Part shown: positions 1 through 9,122 of the stretch, in pieces
Position numbering within the stretch: position 1 is the first letter of the stretch
How the letters are laid out: the number at the start of each line of letters is the position of its first letter
Assembly: GCA_050011775.1 (NCBI GenBank)
Contig: JBEKIL010000012.1
Span: 1 to 64,000, forward strand
DNA: 64,000 nt
Reading direction: 5' to 3'
DNA from: CAVZMI01 sp050011775
GTDB lineage: Bacteria; Bacteroidota; Ignavibacteria; UBA10030; CAVZMI01
The notes under the pieces: model-generated
Databases searched by the model: none
Seen by the model: the letters and a program-made list of their open reading frames with translations, nothing else
What the model was told of the DNA's origin: nothing
Translations under genes and position numbers: made by a program

Positions 1-221
1 TTTCTAAAAACTATTGACATTTCAATGTTTGAGTATTAAGTTACTGTCAAGAGTATAAATAGGCATCCCTCAGCTACTCGAGCAATATTTTGTCACAAAT
101 CGATATTTAGTTGCGGTAATAAGATAAAGGATAAGTAATGCTACCCTAAATTTATTGGGATCGAAGCAATGGCTCTCGTATATTTTCTACCCCCCGCAAG
201 GATTTTGGATGTGTACAATTA

Positions 222-2744
222 TTGAAGTTAATTGTCGTTGTGTGTCTCGTAGGTATGATTGTCCCCTCTGCTTTTAGCCAGGTGAAGATTCACGAAACCG
301 TTAGGATTCATCCTCAGAGCAGTACGCGAACACAGGTATATTGGCAGGGGGACGATGTGAGGTCGCCGATTCCTATTGATTCACATGTCTGGGCTTATTT
401 TATTAGTGGACCCTGCTATTATTTTGAAATGAATGGGATTTCCTATGGTTCAGAAACCCCTCCTGGACGATTCTCGGAACTGCTTCAGAATCAATTATAT
501 GATTTTGGTCGGATATCTGCAGGGACTGTATTAAGTGGAAGCGTGGGTTACCTTACAAGGTTTGGGCGAGGGTATCCTGATCCGGATATTATTCTAGAAC
601 CTGTAACATATCAAAATTATAATTTTGTTTGCGATGGAAGCGATCCTAAGCCGTCTTCTCTATACCTAGGAGTTCAAGTCCACGGTCTTCTTGATCATAC
701 TACCGGAACATTTTCAAAGGACAGTATAGAAATAGGTGAAGAGACGACATTGAATTTGCAGCTTGTTTCTACGGATGGGGGGCCGATAGGAATGAGCGAC
801 GGCGTTGAAATTACAGTACGATGTTCGAGATATGCTCCATTTAAGGTACTGGATGCGTATAGAACAAGAGTAGACGAGATGGAAGTGACACGTTATTATT
901 ATTTTCAATGGGGGAACATAAAAAACGGTATTCGCGTGGTTGCAGATACATTACACGGTGATGAAAAATACCGTAAAGACTCGATTATGGTCATGGATCA
1001 TTTAAATTATCAGGAATTGTACGTGCCAATCTGGATTCGGACATGTATCGATCATTACGGTATCATATGTAGACCTGATACGTTAAATTATTCGGATAGC
1101 GGAAAAGTATATGTGAGGGCGGAGGATGGAAATGGAAACGAAATGATCCCGCGTCAGCCTGCAAACTTATTAATAAAGATTAAAAGGCCGGATGAGGGAG
1201 GAGTTGTGGTAGGAGCAGGGTCGATTCGTCAGATGGTTCCGAAGAAGTCAAAACTTCCGATGATTCAATCGATAATTTCGGGAATATATCCATATGGATA
1301 TTTACGAAGCCCGGACGGACAGGTTGGTGAGACTCTCTCCTTGAAGAGTAAAGACATTGTCGGAGTCACTCTTTTTACTGATGATCAAGTGTACACGACG
1401 GGATACGGGCAGTTATATGTAAATAATACCAATGGTATACTTCTGGGTGAGACGAAGTACTATTATGCGACAGAAGAAGATGGTGAGTTGAAGATTCATG
1501 AAACTACTGATCCTACAAAATTACCAGGTGGTGGACTTGATGATGTAACGTTCGGTGATCCTGTTGCTGCACAAGGAAGTGAAAATAATCCTGTATATTG
1601 GGAAGATCAATATCCGACATACAGTGGTAATAACTTTACAGGTTCAGATAGCTTGCCGAAGGGAATGCTTCGCCTGGTTGGAAGATACTGGGAAGAAGGG
1701 AAAACTTATAAGACAAAATTAACCGCGAACAGAGTAAGTGATGAGAAAACTGCTTCGATTGAGATTGAGGTGATGAAACCTGATAGTTTGGGCAACACAC
1801 ACCGGACAGTGATAGATGTCTTTGGGAATTCATTTAACCTTGATAGCATTATAATATTGTATGCAGGCAAGTATGGCATCCCACCACAATTCATTAAGGG
1901 AGATGTTCAAGCAGAGAGTAACGCTTTTAACCCTTCGTATAGATGGGAGCCATTTTATGACGCGTGGCATATACAGAAAAATGCTGGCAAGGATGGAACC
2001 AGCATCTACTTTACAGACGACTTTCAATATAGAATTAAAAGCTTCTCAGATAAAGGCCATCCGGAAATACCAACTGATCATACAAATTTATACGATGGCG
2101 TTGGAAGAATTTCTGCCTATCCCGGGTATGTCGGGACTATATGGGAAGAATTTTATAAATACTGTTCCGTAGTAAATCCAAGTGCAATAAAAAATCTGTA
2201 TCCTCAGACAAATGCACACGGTGACACTATATGGTATACATACCCGGTTGAAATATGGAATAAAAAATTTGAAGATACTAAAAAGGCATTACAAAATAAC
2301 GAGAATTTGATAGATGAGCAAAAAGAAGCCGCCGCTCGCGATACGGCTAATAATTGGCTTCGATATCAATGGCAAAAAGGAATAATGAATACAGGTATTG
2401 CACAAACACGCACAGCGTCTTCGTATGGATTATTGCAGATGATGTACCCAACCGCTCATGGAGATCGGAATTATCCAATTAACGACAATCATCTGCCGGA
2501 ATATTTAAATATTGCCGACACAAATTTTTATTATGCAGTACCATTTATGGGAATGAAATTAGATGCTGAATTGGTCAATCTTTCCAATAAAACAAGCAAT
2601 TGGACAAATGGTTTTGAGATGACTTTCTTAAAAGCTTATGATAGGTATAATGGCGCAACAGAAAATTCCGGGAATATCGGTAAAAAGGGATATGGTAAGG
2701 CAGTTTTACGTTATTCAAGAAATTACTTGCCTAAGAAGCAATAA
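222..2744 (+). CDS. Secreted protein with C-terminal lysozyme/SLT-like domain
   Basis: 840 aa from a TTG codon, with a hydrophobic N-terminal signal ending near 'PSAFSQ', so it is probably exported. The C-terminal ~280 residues carry pieces of a lytic transglycosylase-like fold: an 'ES' catalytic-type motif in 'QAESNAFNP' (about residue 563), 'SSYGLLQMM' (about 735) and an 'AYDRYNG' motif (about 807). In ordinary SLT domains the first two motifs lie about 10-20 residues apart; here about 170 residues separate them. The N-terminal 550 residues look like beta-rich domains that I cannot name. No in-frame ATG lies upstream; the TTG has only a distant purine stretch before it, so the start is uncertain. 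Peptidoglycan cleavage is inferred from the motifs only. Confidence 0.6.
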   Translation: MKLIVVVCLVGMIVPSAFSQVKIHETVRIHPQSSTRTQVYWQGDDVRSPIPIDSHVWAYFISGPCYYFEMNGISYGSETPPGRFSELLQNQLYDFGRISAGTVLSGSVGYLTRFGRGYPDPDIILEPVTYQNYNFVCDGSDPKPSSLYLGVQVHGLLDHTTGTFSKDSIEIGEETTLNLQLVSTDGGPIGMSDGVEITVRCSRYAPFKVLDAYRTRVDEMEVTRYYYFQWGNIKNGIRVVADTLHGDEKYRKDSIMVMDHLNYQELYVPIWIRTCIDHYGIICRPDTLNYSDSGKVYVRAEDGNGNEMIPRQPANLLIKIKRPDEGGVVVGAGSIRQMVPKKSKLPMIQSIISGIYPYGYLRSPDGQVGETLSLKSKDIVGVTLFTDDQVYTTGYGQLYVNNTNGILLGETKYYYATEEDGELKIHETTDPTKLPGGGLDDVTFGDPVAAQGSENNPVYWEDQYPTYSGNNFTGSDSLPKGMLRLVGRYWEEGKTYKTKLTANRVSDEKTASIEIEVMKPDSLGNTHRTVIDVFGNSFNLDSIIILYAGKYGIPPQFIKGDVQAESNAFNPSYRWEPFYDAWHIQKNAGKDGTSIYFTDDFQYRIKSFSDKGHPEIPTDHTNLYDGVGRISAYPGYVGTIWEEFYKYCSVVNPSAIKNLYPQTNAHGDTIWYTYPVEIWNKKFEDTKKALQNNENLIDEQKEAAARDTANNWLRYQWQKGIMNTGIAQTRTASSYGLLQMMYPTAHGDRNYPINDNHLPEYLNIADTNFYYAVPFMGMKLDAELVNLSNKTSNWTNGFEMTFLKAYDRYNGATENSGNIGKKGYGKAVLRYSRNYLPKKQ

Positions 2745-2780
2745 CAGTTATTCTACACTCTTTAACATAAAGGTTGGATT

Positions 2781-5700
2781 ATGAAAAAAATATTCTATTT
2801 AACCTGCATACTTTCTACACTTACTTTTATTGCTGCAAGCCAAACGCGCGAACAGAGGGTAAAAACTGCTACAACAAGTATTAATTCACTTTTACAGACA
2901 TATAAGGACGGAACATTTCATATCGGGGATGATGAAGCAGTTGTCGATGTTGACAGTTCTATTGGTGATAATGGTATTGCCAATGGATATATTCAAGACC
3001 CTTATGGGACACTGCAGCATGCTTTCCTATTTATTGCCCGATCAAAATTGAACGATGCACGATATAAATATATAACAGGCATTTTCAGAGACAATCAGAT
3101 TCTATGGACTTCAGAACCGGTGATTGATGAAAAATATAGTGGAGAATATTTTAATGGTTCGTTTGACCTGAATAAAGACGGGAAGGTTGATATTATTTCT
3201 GTTTTTAATTATGGATCGAGATTTGATCAGGAAATTTGGTGGATATATAGTTGGGATGGTGTTACGGGCTCCTGTATAAGTGCTGTTACACCTGAAGGTT
3301 ATCCCGTTATCCAAATGCTGGTACAAAGTTTCAGGTTTATCGATATCGACGGGGATGGAATATTAGAAATTACTGGAAGTGTCGGTTATATGGAAGGTCC
3401 GGCATTTAAGACCGAAAGGGAAGCGGTGTTCAGTTGGAATGGAAGCTTATACGGTGAATGGCCAAATGGGCCTACTCTGGCAGGCAGGAAATACACAGTT
3501 GCCAATAAGCTTGAAGCAGAGGTAAAATGTGAAGTTAGTAAAAATAATGATTCCTTGATGTATAGATATGCTGTGAATAATTCAACGACAAGTAAGCAGG
3601 CGCTAGTTGACTTTTTTGTGGAGAATGCAATAAAGAATTCTGTTTACTCTGCGCCTGCACCGTGGAGTGGAGGTCGTTTGAAATTACTTAATTTATCGGA
3701 ATTCTCTTCATATGAGTTTAAGGCTAAGGTCGTACCAGGAAGATCGGTCCTTTTTTCAATAAAGAATTCTGGTTTGCCTAAAATCTCAACTTTCTATGCT
3801 CAGGGTTATTATGAAGATATTCATATTGATATAAAGCGCAACGAACAACAACGAATGGATGATCTAAAGGAAAATCTAGAGACCAATTCATTTCGCGGTA
3901 CTACCATTAGCCCGTCAATCCCCCCAGATCCCTTCGACCACTTGATATTTCTTGATACGCTATGCTCATTCACCACCCGCTCCCGCGAGCTCGGCTGGAT
4001 CACAACACAATCAACAGCCGATAAATATATGGCGTTTTTTGCATCAGCCAAAGCATCACTCCAAGCAAATAATATCGGTGCTGCCAGAGCGACACTCAGT
4101 TCAGTGCTTGTTGCTGCAAATCAAGATAGCTCATCAACGCTCACAAGCGAGACATACGCCCTCATTCGTTATAATACGGAGTATCTGCTGCGACAATTAC
4201 CGGTTCCTCCATCCGGTTTTATTGTAAAGCTTGTAAACAGCAGCGGCACCAAACTCACCAGCGGAGCGCTTCAATACTATGAGGGCGCCTGGAAAGACGC
4301 CGTCAACAACAACGACGGCACATTCACCATCACAACAAACCAAAAAACCTTAAGTTTGCGTATGACGTACGAGTACGGCACACAAACAAAATCAAATGTG
4401 CCTGTAGGGAGTGATACTGTAGTATTTCAAACCGTCAATGCGCAAATTCAACTGCAAAACAGCAACGGTGCCTTGATAGACACAGGCACAGTGCAATATT
4501 ATGCCGGTGCATGGCGAAGCTTCGGAACAACGACAAACGGCATTGCAGCCAAAGAGCTATTGCCAAATACCTATTCATTCAGAATGACCTATGCTTATGC
4601 AAGTAAGAATAAACAACAAGATATCGGAACAAATCCAACGGTAATTTTCCAAACTGTTAACGCTGCAGTTCAATTGCAAAACAGTCAGGGCAGTTTGATG
4701 GATCAATCCGCCGGAGGCGGAACAGTCCAGTATTACTCAGGTGCCTGGAGGGATTTTGGAACTACTATAAACGGTGCAGCAACAAAAGAACTGTTGCCAA
4801 ATAATTATTCATTTAGAATGACCTATGCTTATGCAAGTAAAGATAAACAACAAGATATCGGAACAAATCCAACAGTAATTTTCCAGACCGTCAACGCTGC
4901 AGTACAATTGCAAAACAGCCAGGGCAGTTCGATTGACCAAGGAACAGTCCAGTATTACTCCGGTTCGTGGAGAGACTTTGGAACTACTATAAACGGTGCA
5001 ACAAATAAGGAACTACTACCGAATAATTACTCGTTCAGAATGACGTATGCTTATGCGAGTAAAGATAAACAACAAGATATAGGAACAAATAGTACAGTAG
5101 TCTTCCAAACCGTAAACGCAGCAGTACAATTGCAGAACAGTCAAGGCAGTTTGATAGATCAAGGAACGGTGCAATATTACTCCGGTGCATGGAGAGACTT
5201 CGGAACTACAACAAACGGTACAGCAGCAAAAGAACTATTGCCGAATAACTATTCATTTAGAATGACATACGCGTATGCAAACAAAGATAAACAGCAAGAT
5301 ATAGGCACAAATCCTACGGTAGTATTCCAAACCGTGAATGCAACAGTACAATTAAAGAACAGTCAGGGCAGCTTAATAGATCAGGGAACGGTACAGTATT
5401 ACTCGGGCGCATGGAGGAGTTTCGGTACAACAAGTGGTGGATCAGCAAATAAAGAACTATTGCCCAATAATTATTCATTCAGAATGACACATGAATATAT
5501 ATCCATGGATAAGTCACAGGATATTTCAACAAATAATACCGTAAGCTTCTCGACTGTGTTATGTACGGTAAGAGTGAAGAATTCACAGAATCAGCCGGTC
5601 GATAATGCACAGGCAAGTTATTATTCGGGTGCGTGGAGGCAGATTGGAAATACAGTGAACGGCGAGGTGACTAAGGAGTTACTGCCGGTGAATTTGACAT

Positions 5701-5786
5701 TCAGGGTTAAGTTGGGAACAGTTCAACAGGACAAGGCACAGAACTTATCGACGAATAATGTGGTGGAGTTTGTCTTTCAGCCGTAG
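2781..5786 (+). CDS. Secreted FG-GAP-like protein with 74-aa 'YYSGAW' tandem repeats
   Basis: 1001 aa with a signal peptide (cleavage near 'FIAASQ'). Residues ~120-210 hold two calcium-loop-like motifs, 'DLNKDGKVD' and 'DIDGDGILE', typical of FG-GAP/VCBS-type repeats. A linker near 375-470 looks helical. From about residue 485 to the end there are seven to eight copies of a ~74-residue unit with the pattern VQLQNSQG, GTVQYYSGAW, ELLPNNYSFRMTY and a terminal VVFQT. This unit resembles Ig-like or carboxypeptidase-regulatory-like beta sandwiches seen in many secreted proteins; I do not know a function. The middle copies are nearly identical, suggesting recent duplication or gene conversion. It starts 36 bases after the preceding gene and may be cotranscribed with it. 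No sorting signal is visible at the C-terminus. Confidence 0.7.
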   Translation: MKKIFYLTCILSTLTFIAASQTREQRVKTATTSINSLLQTYKDGTFHIGDDEAVVDVDSSIGDNGIANGYIQDPYGTLQHAFLFIARSKLNDARYKYITGIFRDNQILWTSEPVIDEKYSGEYFNGSFDLNKDGKVDIISVFNYGSRFDQEIWWIYSWDGVTGSCISAVTPEGYPVIQMLVQSFRFIDIDGDGILEITGSVGYMEGPAFKTEREAVFSWNGSLYGEWPNGPTLAGRKYTVANKLEAEVKCEVSKNNDSLMYRYAVNNSTTSKQALVDFFVENAIKNSVYSAPAPWSGGRLKLLNLSEFSSYEFKAKVVPGRSVLFSIKNSGLPKISTFYAQGYYEDIHIDIKRNEQQRMDDLKENLETNSFRGTTISPSIPPDPFDHLIFLDTLCSFTTRSRELGWITTQSTADKYMAFFASAKASLQANNIGAARATLSSVLVAANQDSSSTLTSETYALIRYNTEYLLRQLPVPPSGFIVKLVNSSGTKLTSGALQYYEGAWKDAVNNNDGTFTITTNQKTLSLRMTYEYGTQTKSNVPVGSDTVVFQTVNAQIQLQNSNGALIDTGTVQYYAGAWRSFGTTTNGIAAKELLPNTYSFRMTYAYASKNKQQDIGTNPTVIFQTVNAAVQLQNSQGSLMDQSAGGGTVQYYSGAWRDFGTTINGAATKELLPNNYSFRMTYAYASKDKQQDIGTNPTVIFQTVNAAVQLQNSQGSSIDQGTVQYYSGSWRDFGTTINGATNKELLPNNYSFRMTYAYASKDKQQDIGTNSTVVFQTVNAAVQLQNSQGSLIDQGTVQYYSGAWRDFGTTTNGTAAKELLPNNYSFRMTYAYANKDKQQDIGTNPTVVFQTVNATVQLKNSQGSLIDQGTVQYYSGAWRSFGTTSGGSANKELLPNNYSFRMTHEYISMDKSQDISTNNTVSFSTVLCTVRVKNSQNQPVDNAQASYYSGAWRQIGNTVNGEVTKELLPVNLTFRVKLGTVQQDKAQNLSTNNVVEFVFQP
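4431..5560 (+). repeat. 222-bp intragenic tandem repeats encoding the YYSGAW units
   Basis: Copies of the repeated coding unit begin near 4431, 4652, 4888, 5110 and 5330, giving a period close to 222 bp (74 codons). The copy starting at 4652 is longer because of a short in-frame insertion that adds a Gly-rich stretch before GTVQYY. The 5' copy and the last two (after about 5480) are more diverged than the centre, the usual signature of internal expansion. Confidence 0.85.
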
Positions 5787-5817
5787 GGAAATCATTATAG
5801 AAGGAAAAAGTAAAAAT

Positions 5818-6030
5818 TAAAAAGGAAAAAAGGGGAAAGGATTTTTACTAGATCCTGATTTTCCACCTACGCTTCGCTCTGGCGGACAGGTCATCAGGAT
5901 GACGCGTTCATTTTTCCTTATTGAGGTTGAGAGGGATTTATAATTTTTAAGGCAGAGAGTCCCATAGGGACGGAATATTGGTAGAAAAGGGTAATTAAAG
6001 AACAACAGAGCTCCGTCAGGAGCGGTATAT
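5818..6030. repeat. Intergenic cluster of small palindromic repeats
   Basis: This gene-poor gap holds at least three small palindromes. At about 5862-5890 there is a copy of the 'tttccacctacg ... ggcggacag' element that recurs at 54781-54820. At about 5947-5980 a GTCCC-ATA-GGGAC hairpin is followed by 'ggaatattggtagaaaa', and at 6009-6030 a GCTCC-GTCA-GGAGC hairpin is followed by 'ggtatatgg'. The last two look like two versions of one unit with changed stem sequence. Such units are common intergenic repeats in this bacterial group; no coding capacity is seen. Confidence 0.55.
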
Positions 6031-6085
6031 GGAAGAAGATAAAAGTATAAAGACAAAAGATAAAAGAGTTAGAGGGAATAGAATT

Positions 6086-6718
6086 ATGAAAAGGCTATTT
6101 ATCATTATGATCTTCATTCCGGTTCTTCTTTATGCTCAAACGAATGAGATACCGTATAATTCAAAAGGCAACTCGCTTGCACTGACCGTTGAGAACACGG
6201 CAGCGATCGCTGCAAAAAATGTCACCGTTGAGATCCAGAGTCCGCAATCATGGTTGAAGCTTGAATCACCGAAAATCATGCTGAAAGATATACTGGCGAA
6301 GCAATCAAAAGACGCTGAGTTTAGGTTCTCACTCGAACGATCTGCGCCAATCGGAAAAGAGCAGAAAATCAAAGTGCTGATAAAAACATCCGATGGTCAG
6401 AGCTGGGCGAAGGAAATAGCGTTTACCATCAGTCCGCCAAAGGAATTCCACCTATATGATAATTTCCCCAATCCATTCAACCCATCAACAAAGATCGCAT
6501 TCGAATTACCGGTAGCATCTAGGGTCAAGCTAATTATTTACGATGCACTCGGACGCGAAGTACGGACACTCACAGACGACGAATACCCTGCTGGATACAA
6601 TGAATTAACCTGGGATGGCAGAAATGAAATCGGTACAGCGGTTTCTTCGGGGGTTTATTTCTATCGAATCTCGACGCCGAAATGGAACTCTGTAAAGAAG
6701 ATGGTGTTGTTGCGTTGA
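6086..6718 (+). CDS. Secreted protein with C-terminal type A (T9SS-like) sorting domain
   Basis: 210 aa starting at the ATG preceded by 'agaggga' nine bases upstream; an upstream in-frame ATG at 6029 would add a charged tail before the signal peptide and is rejected. After the signal (cleavage near 'VLLYAQ') comes a single ~95-residue beta domain with the look of an NEW3/COG1470-type Ig fold. The C-terminal ~85 residues are a textbook sorting domain: 'NFPNPFNPSTKI', then 'IYDALGREVRTL', 'GYNELTWDGRNEIG' and 'SGVYFYRI', ending 'KKMVLLR'. In this phylum such domains mark proteins for export by the type IX system or for cell-surface display. The function of the mature domain is unknown. Confidence 0.8.
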   Translation: MKRLFIIMIFIPVLLYAQTNEIPYNSKGNSLALTVENTAAIAAKNVTVEIQSPQSWLKLESPKIMLKDILAKQSKDAEFRFSLERSAPIGKEQKIKVLIKTSDGQSWAKEIAFTISPPKEFHLYDNFPNPFNPSTKIAFELPVASRVKLIIYDALGREVRTLTDDEYPAGYNELTWDGRNEIGTAVSSGVYFYRISTPKWNSVKKMVLLR

Positions 6719-6750
6719 ATATAGAAAAAAGTATTAATTAAGTGTTGCAG

Positions 6751-7305
6751 CTACAACCCCTTCTGATTTCCTCCGGAACTGAAAATATAAGCAAGCTCAA
6801 AAACTGCAATGCCGTAGGCCACGGCTACATTCAGCGATTGCTTCGTTCCCACCATCGGAATCTCGATAGCCATATCGGCCGCCTCTACCAGTCTATGCGA
6901 CACGCCGGTAATCTCATTCCCGATGACCAGACAGAGTGGAAAATTTGAGGGGGAGACTGCCGTATATGGAATACTCTTTGTTGTCTGTTCAAGGACGCAG
7001 ATTGTGACTTTTTGCTGTTTTAATTCAAGGATTACTTCAAGCGGATCTTTCCGGTACTCCCACGGAACGGTCCCGGTTGCTCCGAGTGCGGTTTTTTCTA
7101 TTTCTTTACGAGGTGGATGTGGGGTGAATCCGCAGAGAAAAAGCTTATGAATCCATGCACCATCCGACGTTCTGAAAATCGATCCTATGTTATAGAGTGA
7201 GCGGACGTTATCGACAAGCACATCTATGGGAACACGGGGTGTGGCCTGAAGATCGGCTCGTTTGGTGCGCTGAGCGGCAATTTCATCATGGGTCAGTTTT
7301 CTCAT
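6751..7305 (-). CDS. TrmH-family (SpoU) RNA 2'-O-methyltransferase
   Basis: 184 aa, a complete SPOUT-fold methylase without the N-terminal substrate-binding extension of RlmB. Three signature motifs are present: motif 1 'NVRSLYNIGSIFRTSD' (about 33-48), motif 2 'LVIGNEITGVS' (about 131) and motif 3 'IPMVGTKQSLNVAVA' (about 149), which together form the trefoil-knot SAM site and dimer interface. The enzyme should transfer a methyl group to a ribose 2'-OH of tRNA or rRNA. The exact target cannot be read from sequence. It is convergent with the sorting-domain gene and divergent from cmk. Confidence 0.87.
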   Translation of the reverse strand: MRKLTHDEIAAQRTKRADLQATPRVPIDVLVDNVRSLYNIGSIFRTSDGAWIHKLFLCGFTPHPPRKEIEKTALGATGTVPWEYRKDPLEVILELKQQKVTICVLEQTTKSIPYTAVSPSNFPLCLVIGNEITGVSHRLVEAADMAIEIPMVGTKQSLNVAVAYGIAVFELAYIFSSGGNQKGL

Positions 7306-7423
7306 CTCTAAAATATAAGAAAATTTTACACTTTTCCCAGTAGCTTAAGAAATTAGATCACCCTATTGCTTCAAATAAAGAAAATTCTTACATTTTAAAG
7401 CTAAGAGAACGATACAGGGTAGC

Positions 7424-8101
7424 TTGAAGAAGATCATCATTGCCATCGATGGTCCCGCAGCGTCGGGAAAAAGCACGACAGCCCGGCGTGTTGCCGAGCG
7501 GCTTGGTTATCTTTACATCGATACGGGTGCGATGTATCGTGCCATTACCTGGCGGGTTTTAAACGAGAACATCGATCCATCCGATGAAGAAGAAGTCTCA
7601 CGTATTGCAGAAAAAATACATGTCCGTTTAGAAAAGGACAATAGTTCTTTGAGAGTGTTGGTCGACGGAAAAGATGTCACGCGAGAAATACGCCTTCCCG
7701 AAGTGACGAAAGCCGCCAGTGCGGTTAGCAGCATTCCAAGCGTGAGAGAAGTTATGGTTCGCGAGCAGCGTTTCATGGGAGTGGAAAAGGGGGTTGTGCT
7801 CGAAGGACGCGATATCGGCACGGTGGTCTTCCCTCAGGCAGAACTGAAAATTTTTATGGTTGCCATTCCACGGGTCCGTGCGGAGCGCCGGGCAAAAGAA
7901 CTGCTGGAGCAGGGGATTTCAACCGATGTGGAAACGCTAGAAAATGAAATTGTGACTCGTGATAGAAAAGACTCCACACGGCAGATGAGCCCGCTGCGAA
8001 AAGCCGATGATGCAATCGAACTCGATACATCGTTCCTTGGCATTGAAGAGCAAGTGGACTTTGTTCTGGCGAGGGCACGGGATATTATCGAAAATTCATG
8101 A
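7424..8101 (+). CDS. cmk: Cytidylate kinase
   Basis: 225 aa, normal length for the bacterial family. Phosphorylates CMP/dCMP with ATP in the cytoplasm. P-loop 'GPAASGKST' at residues 10-18, 'YIDTGAMYRA' (~31-40) for CMP binding, 'EGRDIGTVVFP' (~127) and the lid 'RDRKDSTRQMSPL' (~180). The start is a TTG five bases after 'aggg'. Its last four bases (ATGA) overlap the start of ispH, and rpsA follows, the cmk-ispH-rpsA order known from Bacteroidota and relatives. Confidence 0.95.
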   Translation: MKKIIIAIDGPAASGKSTTARRVAERLGYLYIDTGAMYRAITWRVLNENIDPSDEEEVSRIAEKIHVRLEKDNSSLRVLVDGKDVTREIRLPEVTKAASAVSSIPSVREVMVREQRFMGVEKGVVLEGRDIGTVVFPQAELKIFMVAIPRVRAERRAKELLEQGISTDVETLENEIVTRDRKDSTRQMSPLRKADDAIELDTSFLGIEEQVDFVLARARDIIENS

Positions 8102-8991
8102 AAATTACCGTTGATATAAATTCGGGTTTTTGCTGGGGTGTTATTCGTACGATCGACATCGCCGAGCAGGAGCTTCAGGAATCCGGAACGCTTTATTCGC
8201 TTGGTGAGATCATCCATAATCCCGTCGAGATTCAACGACTGAAACGAGAAGGACTTCAGCCAATTTCCTACGCAGATCTTGAATTGTTCCGGGGAAGAAA
8301 GATTCTTATTCGCGCGCATGGAGAACCGCCCGAGACTTATGAGAAGGCCCGTGCACTCGGAATTACACTTATAGATGCAACGTGCCCGGTAGTAACGAAA
8401 GTCCAGGAACGGATCAGAAAGTTCTATGATAATGGTTTTCAGGTCGTTATCTTTGGGAAAAAAGATCACGCTGAAGTCATTGGACTGGTAGGACAGACCA
8501 AAGGGGAAGCAGTAGTTATCAAATCGCTTGATGAGATTTCAAAGGTCGATTACAGCCGCAAGACGGTGTTGTTCTCACAAACGACGATGGATAAACCGAC
8601 GTTTTATGCAATCCGTGATAATCTTGCACGCCAGATAAAAGAGTTTGAAGTCGCGACGTTTGAAAACGAAGCGATAGAATTTCATGCGAAAGACACCATC
8701 TGCGGTCAGGTGTCTGGACGTGAAAAAAAACTGCGGGAATTTGCCGCACAGAATGATGTAATTATTTTTGTTGCCGGACGCACGAGCTCAAACGGCAAAG
8801 TCCTGTTCGAAATTGCCCGTGAAGTTAACGAGCGGACATTTTTTATTGAAGATATTGACGAGTTACAGCGGAAGTGGTTTGAGGGAAAAGAAAGTATCGG
8901 AATTACCGGGTCAACATCGACGCCTCAATGGCTTATGGAAAAAGTGAAAATCGCGATAGAGGCACTTGTCCCGAACGATATTATTGCATAG
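8098..8991 (+). CDS. ispH: 4-hydroxy-3-methylbut-2-enyl diphosphate reductase
   Basis: 297 aa. The last step of the MEP isoprenoid pathway: reduces HMBPP to IPP and DMAPP with a [4Fe-4S] cluster. The three cluster cysteines are visible at residues 12 ('SGFCWGV'), 96 ('DATCPVV') and 202 ('DTICGQV'), with 'GEIIHNP' and the 'SSNG' phosphate-binding motif near 229. Translation is coupled to cmk by a 4-base overlap. Complete and unremarkable; it implies the organism makes isoprenoids by the MEP route. Confidence 0.95.
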   Translation: MKITVDINSGFCWGVIRTIDIAEQELQESGTLYSLGEIIHNPVEIQRLKREGLQPISYADLELFRGRKILIRAHGEPPETYEKARALGITLIDATCPVVTKVQERIRKFYDNGFQVVIFGKKDHAEVIGLVGQTKGEAVVIKSLDEISKVDYSRKTVLFSQTTMDKPTFYAIRDNLARQIKEFEVATFENEAIEFHAKDTICGQVSGREKKLREFAAQNDVIIFVAGRTSSNGKVLFEIAREVNERTFFIEDIDELQRKWFEGKESIGITGSTSTPQWLMEKVKIAIEALVPNDIIA

Positions 8992-9122
8992 AATGAATTT
9001 ACGTCATCATTAAATCATATTATCAATCACTTATAATGATCGGTACTCTCTTCATGAACGCGGAAGCATCATTTTGATGACGGTGCCTGCTATTGTGGAA
9101 ATGGAGAGATTGTGGAGGCTTA

